64,000 nt of DNA, taken from positions 620,001 to 684,000 of the forward strand of contig JANFOG010000001.1 in the NCBI GenBank assembly GCA_024336345.1. The letters run 5' to 3'. Position numbers and translations under genes: made by a program. The first letter of the stretch is position 1. Each line of letters starts with the position of its first letter. Positions 22,917-35,389 of this stretch are shown one piece after another. A model generated the notes under the pieces. It saw nothing but the letters and a program-made list of their open reading frames with translations. It was not told the origin of the DNA and searched no databases. The stretch comes from Mariannaea sp. PMI_226. Taxonomy: Eukaryota; Ascomycota; Sordariomycetes; Hypocreales; Nectriaceae.

Positions 22917-25083
22917 CAATATCATCAATCACTTGTTACTATGTGGGAATGAAGCAGGTCATCGCTCGTGACTGTGGACGAGATCTACGATTAGGTACCA
23001 ACGGGAAGGCAAGGTACCTAGGCATGAGGTAGGAAGAACCTTAGCTTGGCAGGTAGGCAGAACGTGGGCTTGGTACTTAGCTAGAGGTAGATACCTAAAG
23101 GTTGGTAGGCAGGAAAGCAGGCATGTTCCCTGCTCATTTTGAAAACACTCAATCGTGCAACTAGCATGTTTGCCGTTCACTTCGAACCCGCCACTAACTT
23201 ATCATTTTTGGCAACCTGTCCCTTTGGCTCACCAGATTCATAAAATCCTCCGTAAAATTGACACAAACGTTCCTCCAATTCTATCCCTGTTCAGGTGGAT
23301 GCCCTATTGTGTGGACCTACTACTTCTTAGCGAAGAGATCGGCCGCGTTTCCGCTTTACCCGCTGAATGTCTTGCGTCGTTTGCCCAGGGGAATAGAAAC
23401 GAGTACGCAAAGAAAGGCGGTTCTTTTTTTGTTTTTTTGGTTGGTTTTATATTCTACAATTTCTTCTTGTAGAGTGAGCAACTACGTGTGTCTGGATTCT
23501 CCATAATACACATGCGGAGAAATGGATGCTGCTATTTCCCATTGTCAATCACAACCCTTGAAGAAGAATGGGTCAGCTATTTAGACAACTAAAGTGTCAG
23601 GGACTGGTGGGAAGAAGGCGACGGCGATAACTGTGTTGACGCCGCCCGACTTGTCTCCTAGGTACCTATGTTTGCTCATAATACCTAGGCCCCCCCTTTC
23701 TTTGCACCTCCCCGGGGCTTTGATCAGAGGAAGCCCGATCCATCGCGGGTCTACAACCGGTATCACAGCGTCAAACAGGCCCTAGGCGGAGGCCTAGGCT
23801 CAGGCCAATGAGTTTTGAAGTTGAAAGAGCCAAGATATCACCTTAACAGCAGTAGCTTCTTTGAGGTGCAGAACACATGCACTCCGCAACGCAAGGGCGG
23901 GCCTCGACCGAAGGCATGGTCTCAAATGGAGACGTGGGAAAATGAGGAGGAAGCCGGGAACATGGGGATGAGAAAAAAAAAATGCCGACCTGATGAGCTC
24001 AGGGTTCAAAGCCGTCACCTCTTGTTTAGGAATGCACCTCACGTGGCGACTGAAGATCACTCATGCAGTGCCTGTGAAGGTTGTTTGCTTGCCCAGGGAC
24101 CATGACTGTCCACATCACTTTCACCTCTCAGAAACGATAGGTCTCAAAAGGACTCGGGCGGAGACCCACACCAAGCAAGAAGCATGGCCCCCTGGCTTGG
24201 CCCTCGGCATGGGGCCATGGGACCATGGTACCATGAGCGCGCTAGTCAACGATGCACGAGGAGCCCTGGCTGGGTGCAGCCACTCTACACCAGAAGCAGC
24301 ATCGCCCTACTACAAGATTCCTCGCGGTACGTACATGCATACACAATCCATGAATCTTGGGTACGTACGAAGAAGCGTCTGGCCGCGAGGTTCGGTGGCT
24401 AGCTTCCGTGCTTAGGTATGTATGGACGAAGTATATGCAGGTGAGTTAGCATGAGGATACCATGATTGGTAGGCTGACCCAATAGAGCAGATACAGGTGG
24501 GTAAGTGCTGTATCCATTCTCCGTACAGTATTGATAATTGCTTCTTTGCACGTACTTCTTACTACCTAGATAGTATGTACAGTAGTGTGCTGCTTGCTTT
24601 GCTTCAAGGACACAAGCCATTAGACGAGTCGCATCATAGAATTTCCGAGGTACCCCAGCTGCTTTGGGACGGCCTTTTGGTTGGCACTGGCCCCCATGTG
24701 GTCCTGTGAGAGCGCCACTCAGCCTTGAGATGCCACGACGTTTCTGAGACCAGTCCCTCAAGAATGAAGCACCACGTTTCTTTATGTGATGTTCGGGGAA
24801 GTACTCCGTAGCTGGAACTTAAATTCCGTACTTGATACTAGTTCAACCCTCAGCATCAATTATTCACCATAGTAGCCAGCCTTTTTTCTCGGTTCTGGAC
24901 TTTGTAAGTGCAGAATTCGAAGATGACTTGGGGTTGTAAGGCTTGTGCAGCGGGAACAATTCACCACGGCTCATGAGGACGGCATCATAAGGTAGGGAGG
25001 GAGCTGATGATTGACTGGCAGGTGGTTTAGCCAGCGCTGTGCATGTCCAGAAAGGCAACCATATGTCCGGCACACACGCACTC

Positions 25084-25137
25084 TCACACACATACACATA
25101 CACACACCTATTCTTCCCCCCCCCTCTCTCTCTCTCA
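25084..25137. repeat. CA, poly-C and CT microsatellites
   Basis: An imperfect CA/TACA tract is followed by a C-run and then a CT tract. Simple-sequence DNA in a gene-free region. Confidence 0.75.
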
Positions 25138-27627
25138 TATTCCTTCCTGGTGAAATTTTCTGGGTCACTGCTCCGATCGCTTGCGCTCGTCCCTCTCCCT
25201 CGTGCCAGATGTCTCGAGTAAATCTGACAAGGAAGAACAAGTCCTCGTTCTCCCTTGACGAGTAAATTTAACCACCCCAGCCGAACGGATGGCTATGGAC
25301 GAAACACACGCGTCTGTGGCTTTGAGTGCCCCTGTAGTGCAGTACTATATATGTAGTATAGGCAGGGCTTGCATCTATCACCACCCCTCATTATCTGACA
25401 TTGTCAACGAAGCCGCTGCGCAAAAGTAATAACCGACAAACTGGGGAGGGGTGATCTTTGAGGGGGCTGCAGACCGGGAACCGGCAGTACCTACTATGTA
25501 TGTAGGTTCCCCAGCAAGCCCATATTGGTACGATGTTTCCTGCAGCTCAACAAAAGCCTTACTTCATAAGTATGTGGCCAAGGAGCTGTTGTGCAATGAC
25601 AATTGAGACCGACCACGGATTTTGCTGAACGGGCCACTTCCAGTATAGTTAGATGCCCACCTACATAGACTACATTCCAGCTCAATCATCAATAGCATCA
25701 ACTGGCTGTGCTTGACGCAACCACTTTAACCATTCAAATACTACTTTGAAATATGTAAGATGTTTGTTTTTAACCTGCTCGCTTGCTCATTAATCTTATA
25801 TTCTTTTCAGGGTTTAAAGTTACGTCTAATCACCGTTTAGCACTGTCGTTTATTTTCGACCTGTTTTTATTTGTTTTATCTTACTTGTTTAATTTTTTTT
25901 TAAAATGCGGAGGACATCGAACCACGCATCCCAGTATGTGTACACACTGCGTACGATTAACTGTCCTCTGTCCTCGATCCTAAGTCTCTGATCTGGAACT
26001 CTGATCGGAAGGAGGGAAGGGAAAAAAAAAATTAAGCCACCCCTCCTCCCTCTCTCCCTTGTCGGCAAATTCCATAGCTCAACAGTGCTGTTGGCTTTTC
26101 CACCATCGGCCTGGGGGCCGTTCAAAGTTTTCAGGGTAGGTGATGGATGGATACAAAGCATCGTAGTGTGGAACGCCTGAACATGCTCCAGGACAGTAGC
26201 GTGATGGCTTGTCGGGGGTATTGATTCGTGGGAGGGTACGTTGGCACATGGTACAGGGACCAGGTGGGGGCTACCATCAGACTAAGTACTCAATACAGGT
26301 ACATATTGGGCCCGGGTGTGTGTCACTGGCCGCATTTGGTGCCTTTAGGAGGCCCCTCACTCCGCCCAGCCGGACTACTCCCCCTGGCGGCAAGCCTGCC
26401 CTGGGTTACTAGTACGACTGAGGCTGGTAGTCCTCTCGAGAGTTTTGCTCACCAGTTGTGGTCCTCCTCCGAGCTAGGTACATCTGGCTGCAAGCCGCCA
26501 CGCGCGGGCCACCTGGCCCGGGGATGGAGCACCGATGAACGACGGTTCTCTCGAGGTACCTTTTGAGCTGCCATACCCTCTCCCGCTCAGTGGGAGGCCA
26601 CACGAAACAATCCGCTAAAGAAGCGCGATTCTTCCCTTGCTGGACGATGGACGGACGGGCTCACTGGAGAAGGATGAGGTGGATGAGAACCGGAGGCAAG
26701 GAAGGGGTGGAGGGGGGTGGCCCCTATAGTAATGATTTTGGTTTTTTCTTTCTTTTCCTTTCTTTTGCCCGGCGCCAGTGGACATGGGCGAAGACCACAA
26801 GGCCTCCATGAGAGCGACCAGAGGCCCCCCCCGGGCCCCCTCTCATACTACGTAGTAGAAGACTACCGCCCCGGCCGAAAATGACCCAGATGTAGGTGCA
26901 GAAGCAAAGAGGGAAGTACCTCCCCACCCGAGTCAAGGCCCGTGAGTACTTGGTGAGCAAAAGCTGGAAAATCCATGTCGTCTCTCCTGTCGCTTTCGCC
27001 GGGACCTTGCCTCTTCTCAATTCCATTCCATCCCATCTCCGTCCTGTCCATCTTACATAGTATGGCAAAAGCCCCCTCCCCAAGCTTCTTCTCAAAACCT
27101 CTTCCTGTCCCGCTCCTCTATTCCTCGGAGCCTGCTCGAGTGCGTTTTTTTCACCCTCGTCTCCTGTTGTGTTGACCTACCTATCCCACGATCTCCTGGC
27201 TGTTGCTATCACCACACACGCCTCCGCGACCCTTTAACGGGCTTCTTTTGCGGCCTCTCGCTCATTTTTTTTGGCGTCTGTGTCTGCTGGCTGTCCAGGC
27301 CAAGCTCGATTATTTCGTCCGGTCCCGTCTCGTCTCATCTTGTTCGTCTCGACTGGCCTAGTCGCTTTGTCTCGAGCAGACTCGACGTCGTTCCCTACCT
27401 GAACCTACTTCCCGTGATCTCGGCCATTTGCACCAACCCAATCAATCCTGTTCATTCCTCGCACTTTCACCCACGCCACGATCCTTGCACCCACGCGACA
27501 GGTTGCCCTCCACTCCCAACATCTCACTTCCCCGGCTCGACGTACCCGGTTAATTTTTTTTTGAGTCGTTGGCCCTGACCTACGTCGACATTTCTCCTTT
27601 CCTTTGCTTTTCGCCAACCTGTCTGTC

Positions 27628-29220
27628 ATGGACGCTCACAGTCAACAGCGCCCCCCGCCTCCCAAGACGGCTGGTCTTCCTAATATCCTCAACGACATCC
27701 CAGCCCCGGGCTCCAACACTCATCCGCACTTGCGAGACTCGGGTTTCTACTCCAACGCGGACGCTTCCAGTAAGCGTATGATTCTCATTATCTTGTGCGT
27801 CAATGGGGAACGTTTAGACTAACTTGTTCCTTGCAGATACTTCAGCCGCATCCTTCAATGTGAATGGGCTGAGTCCGAGCGGTTCTGGTTACCAATCTTC
27901 ACAGGACAAGACTCCATCACCCATTGCATCCAACATGGTGCCCCAGGCACTCGTGTCGCCGTCAACGACCAACATGAGCGTCTCCGCCATCGTTTCACCG
28001 ACTACACCTAGCAGCCTCGAGCAGCGCCGACCAAGCTCCATCAAGTCTACTTCCAATGGTGCCACTCTAGGAGAATCTCTCGCCCCCGGCGTCGGATTGC
28101 TTCGACGTGAGAGCGTTGATAGCAGAATCAACCAGGGCTTAAGCGACATGCGCCTAGGAGGCTCACCATATGCTAGCAACAATCAATCCACCTCTTCCAT
28201 CCAAAACACTCTTCACAACCAGCGAAATCCCCGCGCCGGCTTGGACAATCTTGCTGTTCATCGAATCTCCAATGGATACCAACCCAGCGCTGACCGGAAC
28301 CCGGAGTCAAAGACAGTCAAGACAGCACCAGCAATCACCGGGCCAGCTACGGGACACATTGCTCGAGCTCCAGAGCCTACCAAGGGCCAGGCGTGGGCGT
28401 TCCCGGAAGAGGAGATTCAGCGAGTTACCAGCGCACCTCACTATAACGACTCCAGGCGAAGCAGTGTCACCGAATCTGTCGCCAGCAGCCAATTCACTAC
28501 TGAATCACGCCTACCACCTGGTCAACGTCGACTGGACGAGGGCGAGTACGCGCGCATGTCCAATGCCTCTGACTTCCCCCCCGTGCACCACCATAGCATG
28601 CAACACAAGCAACTGAGCGACCTCCAAGCCGAAGAAGGAGGCGGTCCTACAGGCAACCAACCTTACAGCCGCACGCCTGAGCTCAGAGTCAGCCATAAAT
28701 TGGCTGAGCGAAAACGTAGAACCGAAATGAAGGAACTATTTGACCAACTTCGAGATCTCATGCCCCAGGAGCGAGGATCAAAAGCCTCCAAGTGGGAAAT
28801 TCTGACCAAAGGTGAGCTTTATTGGAATTTTTGACTTCTGTTCACAGTTTTGTTATTAACAATCATATAGCAATTGCCGAGCATCAACGCCAGAACGAAG
28901 CTATTCGTCATTGGCAGCATAACTACAACATTGCTGTGGGAGATATCGAGATGCTTCGTCGTGAGATGGCGGGATTGAAGATGGAACTTGCCCAGCTCCG
29001 GGGAGAACTCAACTCGTCATCAGCCCACGCGCAACAAGCCCCTCCTCCTGCACCGCAGCCACAGGCACAGTATGGTGCTGATCCTTACGCAAACCCGCCT
29101 CGACCAGAATTGCCACCAATTCGATCAATTAGCAACAACATTACCAATGGCCCTGACTCCATGACGGGCGTCCAATACGAGACCCCACGGGTCAACGGGT
29201 ATCGCCAGGAGAGATACTAA
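27628..29220 (+). CDS. bHLH transcription factor
   Basis: Three exons, 27628-27769, 27837-28811 and 28871-29220, give 488 aa. Introns have GTAAGC and GTGAGC donors and TTGCAG and ATATAG acceptors, and frames join exactly. Residues 1-325 are low-complexity Ser/Pro/Asn-rich, typical of a disordered activation region. The basic helix-loop-helix follows: SHKLAERKRRTEMKELFDQL, with His/Glu/Arg spacing suited to E-box contact, and then a loop and second helix KWEILTKAIAEHQRQNEAI. The last intron splits helix 2. A coiled-coil-like stretch (IEMLRREMAGLKMELAQLRG) extends from the HLH and supports dimerisation. The C-terminus is Pro/Gln-rich. Nuclear DNA binding is inferred from the domain, and the targets are unknown. 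It stands downstream of an 11-kb gene-poor region, as is frequent for developmental regulators. Confidence 0.92.
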
Positions 29221-29403
29221 GCCATGGTCTTTTTTTTTTTCGCCGAACGGCGCAATTAGAAGATCTGGCAGAAGAAAACGTTTCCTTTGTCGCCCACATT
29301 ATGCACGACTGAATGACGACCGGGGAAAAAGTAAATGCAATACTCGGGTAGTTGACGAGAATTAACCATTAAATGACGAACACTTCCACCTCGGACACGA
29401 CCA

Positions 29404-29430
29404 CAGCAGCAGCAGCAGCAGCAGCAGCAG
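29404..29430 (+). repeat. (CAG)9 trinucleotide repeat
   Basis: Nine perfect CAG units in the likely 3' untranslated region of the bHLH gene, flanked by ACA-type units. Confidence 0.85.
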
Positions 29431-29820
29431 CCACAACAACACTAACAAACACTACCGTCATTATCGTCATCAGCCTTGCTTGGAGCAGAGCTCCGTGTCT
29501 TATTAGATTTCTTTTACTTTCTCAGATTATCTTATCTTCTTCCTGTTCTCTGGTCAGTATGTATGATGACCATTGTATCAGTACGGCGAATGGACCGTGG
29601 ACTATGTTATTGTCAATCTTTGCAGTTTGTTTTGCATATAAGCCTCTTTTAGGGGGCGGAGGAAATTCTTTGGCGTCAACATTTTCCTTTTTCAATCTTG
29701 TTTCTTTTGTTGAGTAATTGGAATCCGGAGGCCATTAATAGTGTTGGGAGAAACGGGGCAGCAGACTGAGACGAAGATTGCTCGACTGCGCCGCAGATGA
29801 GAAGGGGACGGGAGGCGTTG

Positions 29821-29859
29821 GGTCAGGTCAGGTCAGGTCGGGTCGGGTTAGGTCGGGTG
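29821..29859. repeat. GGTCA/GGTCG pentanucleotide repeat
   Basis: Three GGTCA units, then GGTCG units with one GGTTA variant. Tandem direct half-sites in a gene-free region. Confidence 0.8.
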
Positions 29860-31247
29860 TTGCGAGGTGTATATACCCATTTCTAAAAGGCAGTTTCAAA
29901 GGGCCGGGAAAGGAAGGGAAAGGAATAAGAGAGGAGAAAGGAAGAACCGGAAAAAAAGGAAAAGCAAAGACTTTGCCGGCACAAGCGCTGGAACCAGGTA
30001 CGGGAGAAACCAGTGGGGGGAGGGGAAGGGAGAAATGGTGCAGATGTTGGTTAGGTGGTTATGGGCATGAAGTGAATATAGAGGTTATGTCATGTCTGTC
30101 AGGTCACAATGACGTAACGCCCGTAGTGATTTTCTTACCAGAGAGAGTGCCTAGACGCAAATTATAAACGGTTAATATGGCGGCTGATGAATGATGAATA
30201 TTGGATTGATTCGTGAGTAATGTCTATAGGAGTATCCCGGCCGTGATGGAATAACTTGCATACACATACAAACTCGGGGCGACGACTTTCGTATGTATCT
30301 ACTTCAACTCATGGCAAACCTCGTGGTACGTGTCTCGACCAGGTTGGACAAAAACGTACATGGTACTGCTACTTGGTAAGGATAGGTTTTAAAGCATCTA
30401 AGCAAGGTAGGGTAGTTTAGTCGGTGATGCACTCTGAACATGGTAGGCACGTACGTATGGGATGTATGTTATGCTTATCTGTAGGTGCATGGGTAGTGTT
30501 GAGAAATCGATCAGATAAGACACCATCTCATACCATGTAACTGTTGATCCCTTTTTTTTTATTTATAAAAAAGCATCTCATCTGCCACGGTACATAAGAG
30601 TATGTACGTAACAATGCTATTTACGGCCCAGTCCAAGCCAGCCCCAATAGCATCATTTCCATCCACGGCGGAGGGGATGCCGGCAGATGGACGGCGAAGT
30701 GTGGGTCTTGCGGAGTTGCGGAGTTGCGGACTTGAGCGGACTTGGGGAGTCTTCCTACTGCCCGGTGCGACGGAGGTAGGCCCTGGTACGCTGCATGCAT
30801 GTAAGTTAATAACTGGCGTGACGCAGGGTGCTGTAGGTAAGACGCAGTAGAACAGGGTTTGTATCTTGAGCCAGCCAGAGAAGAAGGGGGAAAAAAGGAA
30901 GAGAAGAGCGAGCCGGCGCAACCTCAAGGCCGTGGTACGCTTACGGAGACAAGACAAGCCATGACCGACGAACCCAGTTAACTCCGCAAGATTCTTCAAA
31001 AAGCTGGTCATCTTGCATTCGTCCAACTGCTTTCATCCCTTATTATCTCCGCCAGAACCCCGCCTCCCTGGCCATTTCAGGTGTCCTTGACAGTCCGCAC
31101 CTGCATACAAAGTACATTTTGTGCATCTCCTACTGCACGCTATCTGCCATTCTCACAGGCTTGGCGAGAGTTCTCATACAAAGACGTGCCCCGTCTCGAA
31201 ACTAGGACTTTCTCTCGCTTCTCTCTTTCGAAAAAAAATATAATAGA

Positions 31248-32904
31248 ATGGATTCTCTCAGCCCGCTCGCTCTGCGGAAGATGGACCGCGTCGCAGCATC
31301 GCGACAAAAGAGCTGCAACGCCTGTGTAAGAGGAAAACGCAAGTGCGATAAGAAGACACCTCGGTGCACTCGGTGCGCCGCAAAAGGGCTCGACTGCATC
31401 TACCAAAAACTCCCTCCCGGAGCCGCCTTTCACGACGAGGATCTTGGGGCGTCGCCTGCGGCTGTGACAACGACGACGGCGTCCTCGTCATCAGCGGCGA
31501 GTGATTTGCTCGACTTTGATATGGGATTTGATATCGATAGTCTCGGTACTTCCATGGACACTACACCAACCACGGCCACCACATCACCAGAGAGCCTCCA
31601 TACGACAAACGTCTCATCAATCGACTTCGACGCCAACCTAAACTTTTCCATCATTAACCAGCTCATGGCGAACAATTCGTCTGCCGGCGCTGAGCTTTGG
31701 AACATTCACGATTTTGGGCCCAGCAAAATGGAGCTCCCGCCTGTTCCCACCCGCGCGCCCACGGCCATCCGTGACCTTTCGCTTCTCGGCGACGGAGCCT
31801 CCGCCGAGTGCATGTCCTTTAACCCGCTCGACGTGCACGATCCGCAGACTCGTATCGGCTTCATCATCGACATGGTGATGAACATGTACCGACCCTTTTC
31901 GCGCACCCGGACGCTGCCCTTTATCCACCACAGACTGTATGGATCAAACCTTCCGCGCACCATGGTGGCGACTTTTTCTGCCGCTACGGCATATGCCACG
32001 CGCACGCCGGAGAACAAGGCATGGGTGTACAAGTTGGTGACCGACGTGGCCAAGGATATACACCGTGAGGGCGAGCGTGCAGATACTCCCATTGAGAGGG
32101 TGGCTCGCGTACAGGCTCTTGTGATTCTCGACTCGATCCGCTTGTTTGACGGCGATGTGGCCCTGAGAGCCACGATGGAGCGGGAGATGCCCCAATTCTT
32201 GAACTGGGCAAATGACCTCAAGAATCTGAAGAACGACCTTGAAGAGGGCCAGGACCCCGCTCTGTTGATGTCAAGAGACCGGCCACCAGCAAGTTGGGAG
32301 GTAAGAAGAGATTATATATCTAATGGCGGCGAAAATTTCGAAAAACAGTTACTGACCCGTGTACAGAGCTGGATCCTTCTAGAGACCGTACGAAGAACAA
32401 GCATGATGGCCCTGTGCTTTGTATGTTTGAGCCACATGCTGAAGTCAGTAGAGCGTACGTCTATCCCTACAGGCTTCCCCCCTTTCTTTTCTGTTTCTTT
32501 TTTTTGGTGTAACGCAGAATCTCTATGCTCAAGAACCCAGCACTAATCGTGCCAAATAGCACCCGCAGAGGCCATGGAGACTCCTCACTACTTCACCGCA
32601 TCACGGCACCTCTGGGAGGCCACTTCATCCGTAAACTTCTACCAGGCATGGCATCTCAAGCCACAGTTTTGTGTGCCTGATATGGATTTCAAGGAAGTCT
32701 GGCTGCACGCCCGCCCAGACGATATTGACGAGTTTACGAAAATGATGCTCACAGCGTAAGTTCAAAAGACGTTTATGGACTCTCAGACGAGACTGCATCT
32801 TTTGTTTTGTTTTTTTGCTAACGATGATGACTTATAGGCAAGCGGGACCTGAGGCAATGGACTATTTCATGCATGGTAGCGGAAATCCGGCCATCACAGC
32901 ATGA
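31248..32904 (+). CDS. Zn2Cys6 transcription factor
   Basis: Four exons, 31248-32300, 32367-32454, 32560-32755 and 32838-32904, give 467 aa. All junctions use GT/AG (donors GTAAGA, GTACGT, GTAAGT; acceptors TACAG, AATAG, TATAG) and keep the frame. The zinc cluster is intact: Cys23, 26, 33, 40, 43 and 50, with CNACVRGKRKCDKKTPRC at its core. An acidic Ser/Thr-rich region follows, then a helical middle domain (VARVQALVILDSIRLFDGD) typical of fungal pathway-type C6 regulators. An alternative start is Met12, just before the cluster. The 3' end converges on the ToxD-like reductase gene, which may be a target or only a neighbour. The regulated pathway cannot be read from the sequence. Confidence 0.88.
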
Positions 32905-33393
32905 GGTGGTCAAGCGATACAGACCAATATGAGACTTGTTGGGGTTTTGTACTACTAAACTCCCAAGGGAGCCCGCCCCTTGGCACCGGAGTAAAACGGA
33001 TTTTTTTAGGTACCTTAATTGTCAACAAGGTAGCTGTATCTGATATTATCGGAGGGTAGCTTAGTCTCCTTACAACGAGGCTTTTTTGGGGGTTGTTATG
33101 TGCCACTTCTCTCTGCGCAACACCAGAAATGGTTGATTGCGTTGCTTACGCAGAACCTCAGCAAGAGTGCTGGGGTGCTAGGAATCCTAGTTATGAGCGA
33201 TGCGATAGATGGGGACATCAGTTGGGTAGCCCAGCTACTGAAGGAAAGGGATTTCTTCAGCTGTAATAATACATGCTTTATTGGGCTATCTGAGCGTCTC
33301 TTATGATAGCGCCGAGATGCGCTTTTATGACGAGCCGAAAGGGCTTTCGACTGCAATCCTTCGTCTCAAGATTTCCTTGCCAGGTCTCAACTT
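32905..33393. other. Convergent intergenic region
   Basis: 3' ends of the Zn2Cys6 gene (+) and the reductase gene (-). A GGTACCTTAA copy of the dispersed motif occurs near 33010. No gene is seen. Confidence 0.5.
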
Positions 33394-34623
33394 TCAGATT
33401 TCGGCTTCGGAAACCCGCCATATCAACCTCTCTCCGCTGACGTCCCTTCGTCGCAAAATATCCAACGCATTTTGCGCCCTCTCTACAGCTGTCGAGCCCT
33501 CCACTACTCGATATCGGTTCGGCGATACAATCTTCTCTCGCATCAACGTCGGCACAATCTCCGACTGAAGCTTCTCCTTGTAGAATTCGTTCTGGAATGA
33601 GTTAGCACACACCATGGACCTTGGTTTAGGAGATATAAAAAAGGGGTGTTTTTTTTTTAAAACAAAAAAAGCCAGTTGGGAGAGGGACCTTACATTTAGG
33701 TAGTTGTGAGTTCGGACACCTCGAAGAATGACACCATCGGCCCATTCATCTTGGAGACATTTGGACACCTCCATCTCATATTCTGGCTCTTCGTCCTCGG
33801 TGGCATCCTGGAGGATGACGGGTAGCATGATGGCAACCTTGGTGCCAGCATGGGCAATTTTGGTCAAGGGCTTCAGGGTACCCTCGATGGAACCGATGCA
33901 GTCGATAATGTACGGAACCTTGGCCCCGGACCCGACCTTGGCGTGGGCAAGAATTTGATCGATAACATCACTGTGCCGGTAGTCAAATGTCTCGGTCGCA
34001 CCAAGCGTGCGCAGATAGCTGTGGTGTTTACTGCTAGCCACAGCGATGATGTTCTTGTACCCCCAGTGGCGGAAGGCTTGCACAGCGAATATACCTACGC
34101 TGCTCGCCGCGCCCCAAATGAGGAGTGGCTCGTGGGCATCCTGAGGGGAGTAGCCCTCGGGGATAGGCCAGGGAAGCTCGAGTCCGAGGTCGGCAGTAGC
34201 GGTGTGGAAGACTGTGACCAGGTTGACTGGCATAGTCACGGCCTCCTCGAAACTGAAGTCGTCCGGAATCCTAGACGCAAGGTAGGCTGGGATTGTGATG
34301 TACTCCTGATGGTTCGACTCCTTGCCGCCATGGAACGCGAACGCTGCCACACGGTCTCCGACGGTGATACCCTTGAGGTCGCCTCCCTCCCCCACGGCGA
34401 CAACGGTACCGGAAGCGCCACCGCTGCCTGTCTGGTACGGGTATTTGCTTATGAGCAAGCCGCCATCGGCTCGGTGAAGGTCGAGAGGAGTGGAAGCAGT
34501 CCACTGCACATGGACGACCACTTCACCGGGGCCAGGCTGATAGACGGGCACGGAGATTTCAACAAGGGGGGTTCTCTTGGCTGGAAGAACAACGGCCCTC
34601 TGGGTAGATGGAAGAGACGGCAT
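33394..34623 (-). CDS. ToxD-like medium-chain dehydrogenase/reductase (NAD(P)H quinone-type)
   Basis: Two exons, 34623-33694 and 33591-33394, give 375 aa. The 102-nt intron has a GTAAGG donor and TTCCAG acceptor. The fold is the GroES-like plus Rossmann medium-chain family: PGPGEVVVHVQWTASTPLD near residue 30, GSGGASGTVVAVGEGG near 65, VGDRVAAFAFHGG near 85, and the cofactor loop LLIWGAASSVGIFAVQAF near 155. The Cys ligands of zinc alcohol dehydrogenases are absent from the expected places. That points to the zinc-independent quinone oxidoreductase/enoyl-reductase branch often annotated as ToxD-like. Such enzymes reduce activated double bonds with NADPH, some of them in secondary metabolism. 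The start at 34623 precedes the conserved N-terminus; upstream in-frame sequence offers only a weak extension. The substrate is unknown. Confidence 0.88.
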   Translation of the reverse strand: MPSLPSTQRAVVLPAKRTPLVEISVPVYQPGPGEVVVHVQWTASTPLDLHRADGGLLISKYPYQTGSGGASGTVVAVGEGGDLKGITVGDRVAAFAFHGGKESNHQEYITIPAYLASRIPDDFSFEEAVTMPVNLVTVFHTATADLGLELPWPIPEGYSPQDAHEPLLIWGAASSVGIFAVQAFRHWGYKNIIAVASSKHHSYLRTLGATETFDYRHSDVIDQILAHAKVGSGAKVPYIIDCIGSIEGTLKPLTKIAHAGTKVAIMLPVILQDATEDEEPEYEMEVSKCLQDEWADGVILRGVRTHNYLNVRSLSQLAFFVLKKKHPFFISPKPRSMVCANSFQNEFYKEKLQSEIVPTLMREKIVSPNRYRVVEGSTAVERAQNALDILRRRDVSGERLIWRVSEAEI

Positions 34624-35389
34624 TGTTTCACGACGAATGGCGTGGCAATTAATCAATGGAATAAAGGGGAAAAAAAAAAACAGGACTTGGGCTGAACAGA
34701 TAGAATTCAGAAACTACACATTCGCAAGTGTTCGTATTCCAACCAACAACTTATTGGTTCAATCAATACATTAAACTGCATTTACTTCTTCGTTATATAT
34801 GCACCCTAGTTGAAAGATCGGCAATCTGTTGCCGCGTAGGAACTGTACCCTACCTTAATAATATGGCGAGATTTGTCATCCCTCTGAGGTTTCTAAGCAG
34901 TTCCCACCGCAGTTCGTGTTGGAAAATTGGTATGGAACGGAAATAAAAACTCAAAACATTGTCCAAGTTCGGCAGGTGTGTGAAATGAGGTGATTTATTT
35001 TATTAGTTAATTTTTTTTTTAAACAAAAAATGAAATAACAGAAAAGAAAACCCCCAAAGCTCACAGAAAAGGCGCATGTGCACATGAGAGGGATGATGAC
35101 TCAGGGTTTCCCGAGGCAGGGTGAAAGAAGACCCAGATGGGGACCGCCCAGGTGCTGGGACCAGCCACTTCGGTAGATTATCATGGTACGAGCTCTGACT
35201 AAAGTAAGAGAGAGAGAGAGAGACGGGGAGGTCCAAGAATCCCTACTATGGCAGCATAGAGAATATGTAGAGCTTGTCAATCAGACTTTTGCCGGTATGC
35301 ATGATGCACAACATGCACAACTCCGCACGGGAACGAGGCCGTATTTCAACCGTCAGCCCTATGAGGAAAGTTCCCACGGTGGAGACGGG
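34624..35389. other. Intergenic region
   Basis: Promoter side of the reductase gene, followed by sequence with A/T runs near 34990-35040 and a GA microsatellite at 35207-35223. No supported gene. Confidence 0.45.
35207..35223. repeat. GA microsatellite
   Basis: A short perfect AG/GA dinucleotide tract. Confidence 0.7.

Larger units (their letters stand above)
16508..27627. other. 11-kb gene-poor region
   Basis: No gene with recognisable domains is found between PEX5 and the bHLH gene. Base composition is not strongly AT-rich and shows no obvious repeat-induced-point-mutation collapse. Many short open frames occur on all strands. Two parts look partly coding on the minus strand (17652-18004 and about 18620-18890). 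Microsatellites occur at 22870-22916 and 25084-25137, and GGTACCTAGG motifs near 23.0 and 23.66 kb. From about 26.9 kb the plus strand is CT-rich, probably the promoter and leader of the bHLH gene. Confidence 0.4.
29221..31247. other. Intergenic region with 3' UTR and tandem repeats
   Basis: This begins with the bHLH 3' untranslated region (T-run at 29228-29239, CAG repeat at 29404-29430). A pentanucleotide repeat and a purine-rich stretch (about 29.9-30.0 kb) follow, then the promoter of the next Zn2Cys6 gene, CT-rich from about 31.0 kb. Open frames here are short and unsupported. Confidence 0.45.

Noticed and set aside
30559..31026. 155-codon minus-strand frame
   Set aside because: Mixed hydrophobic and low-complexity sequence with no motif, located in the promoter region of the Zn2Cys6 gene.
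33850..34695. 281-codon plus-strand frame
   Set aside because: It is exactly antisense to the ToxD-like reductase exon, which has clear family motifs. The long frame is a by-product of GC-rich codon use.
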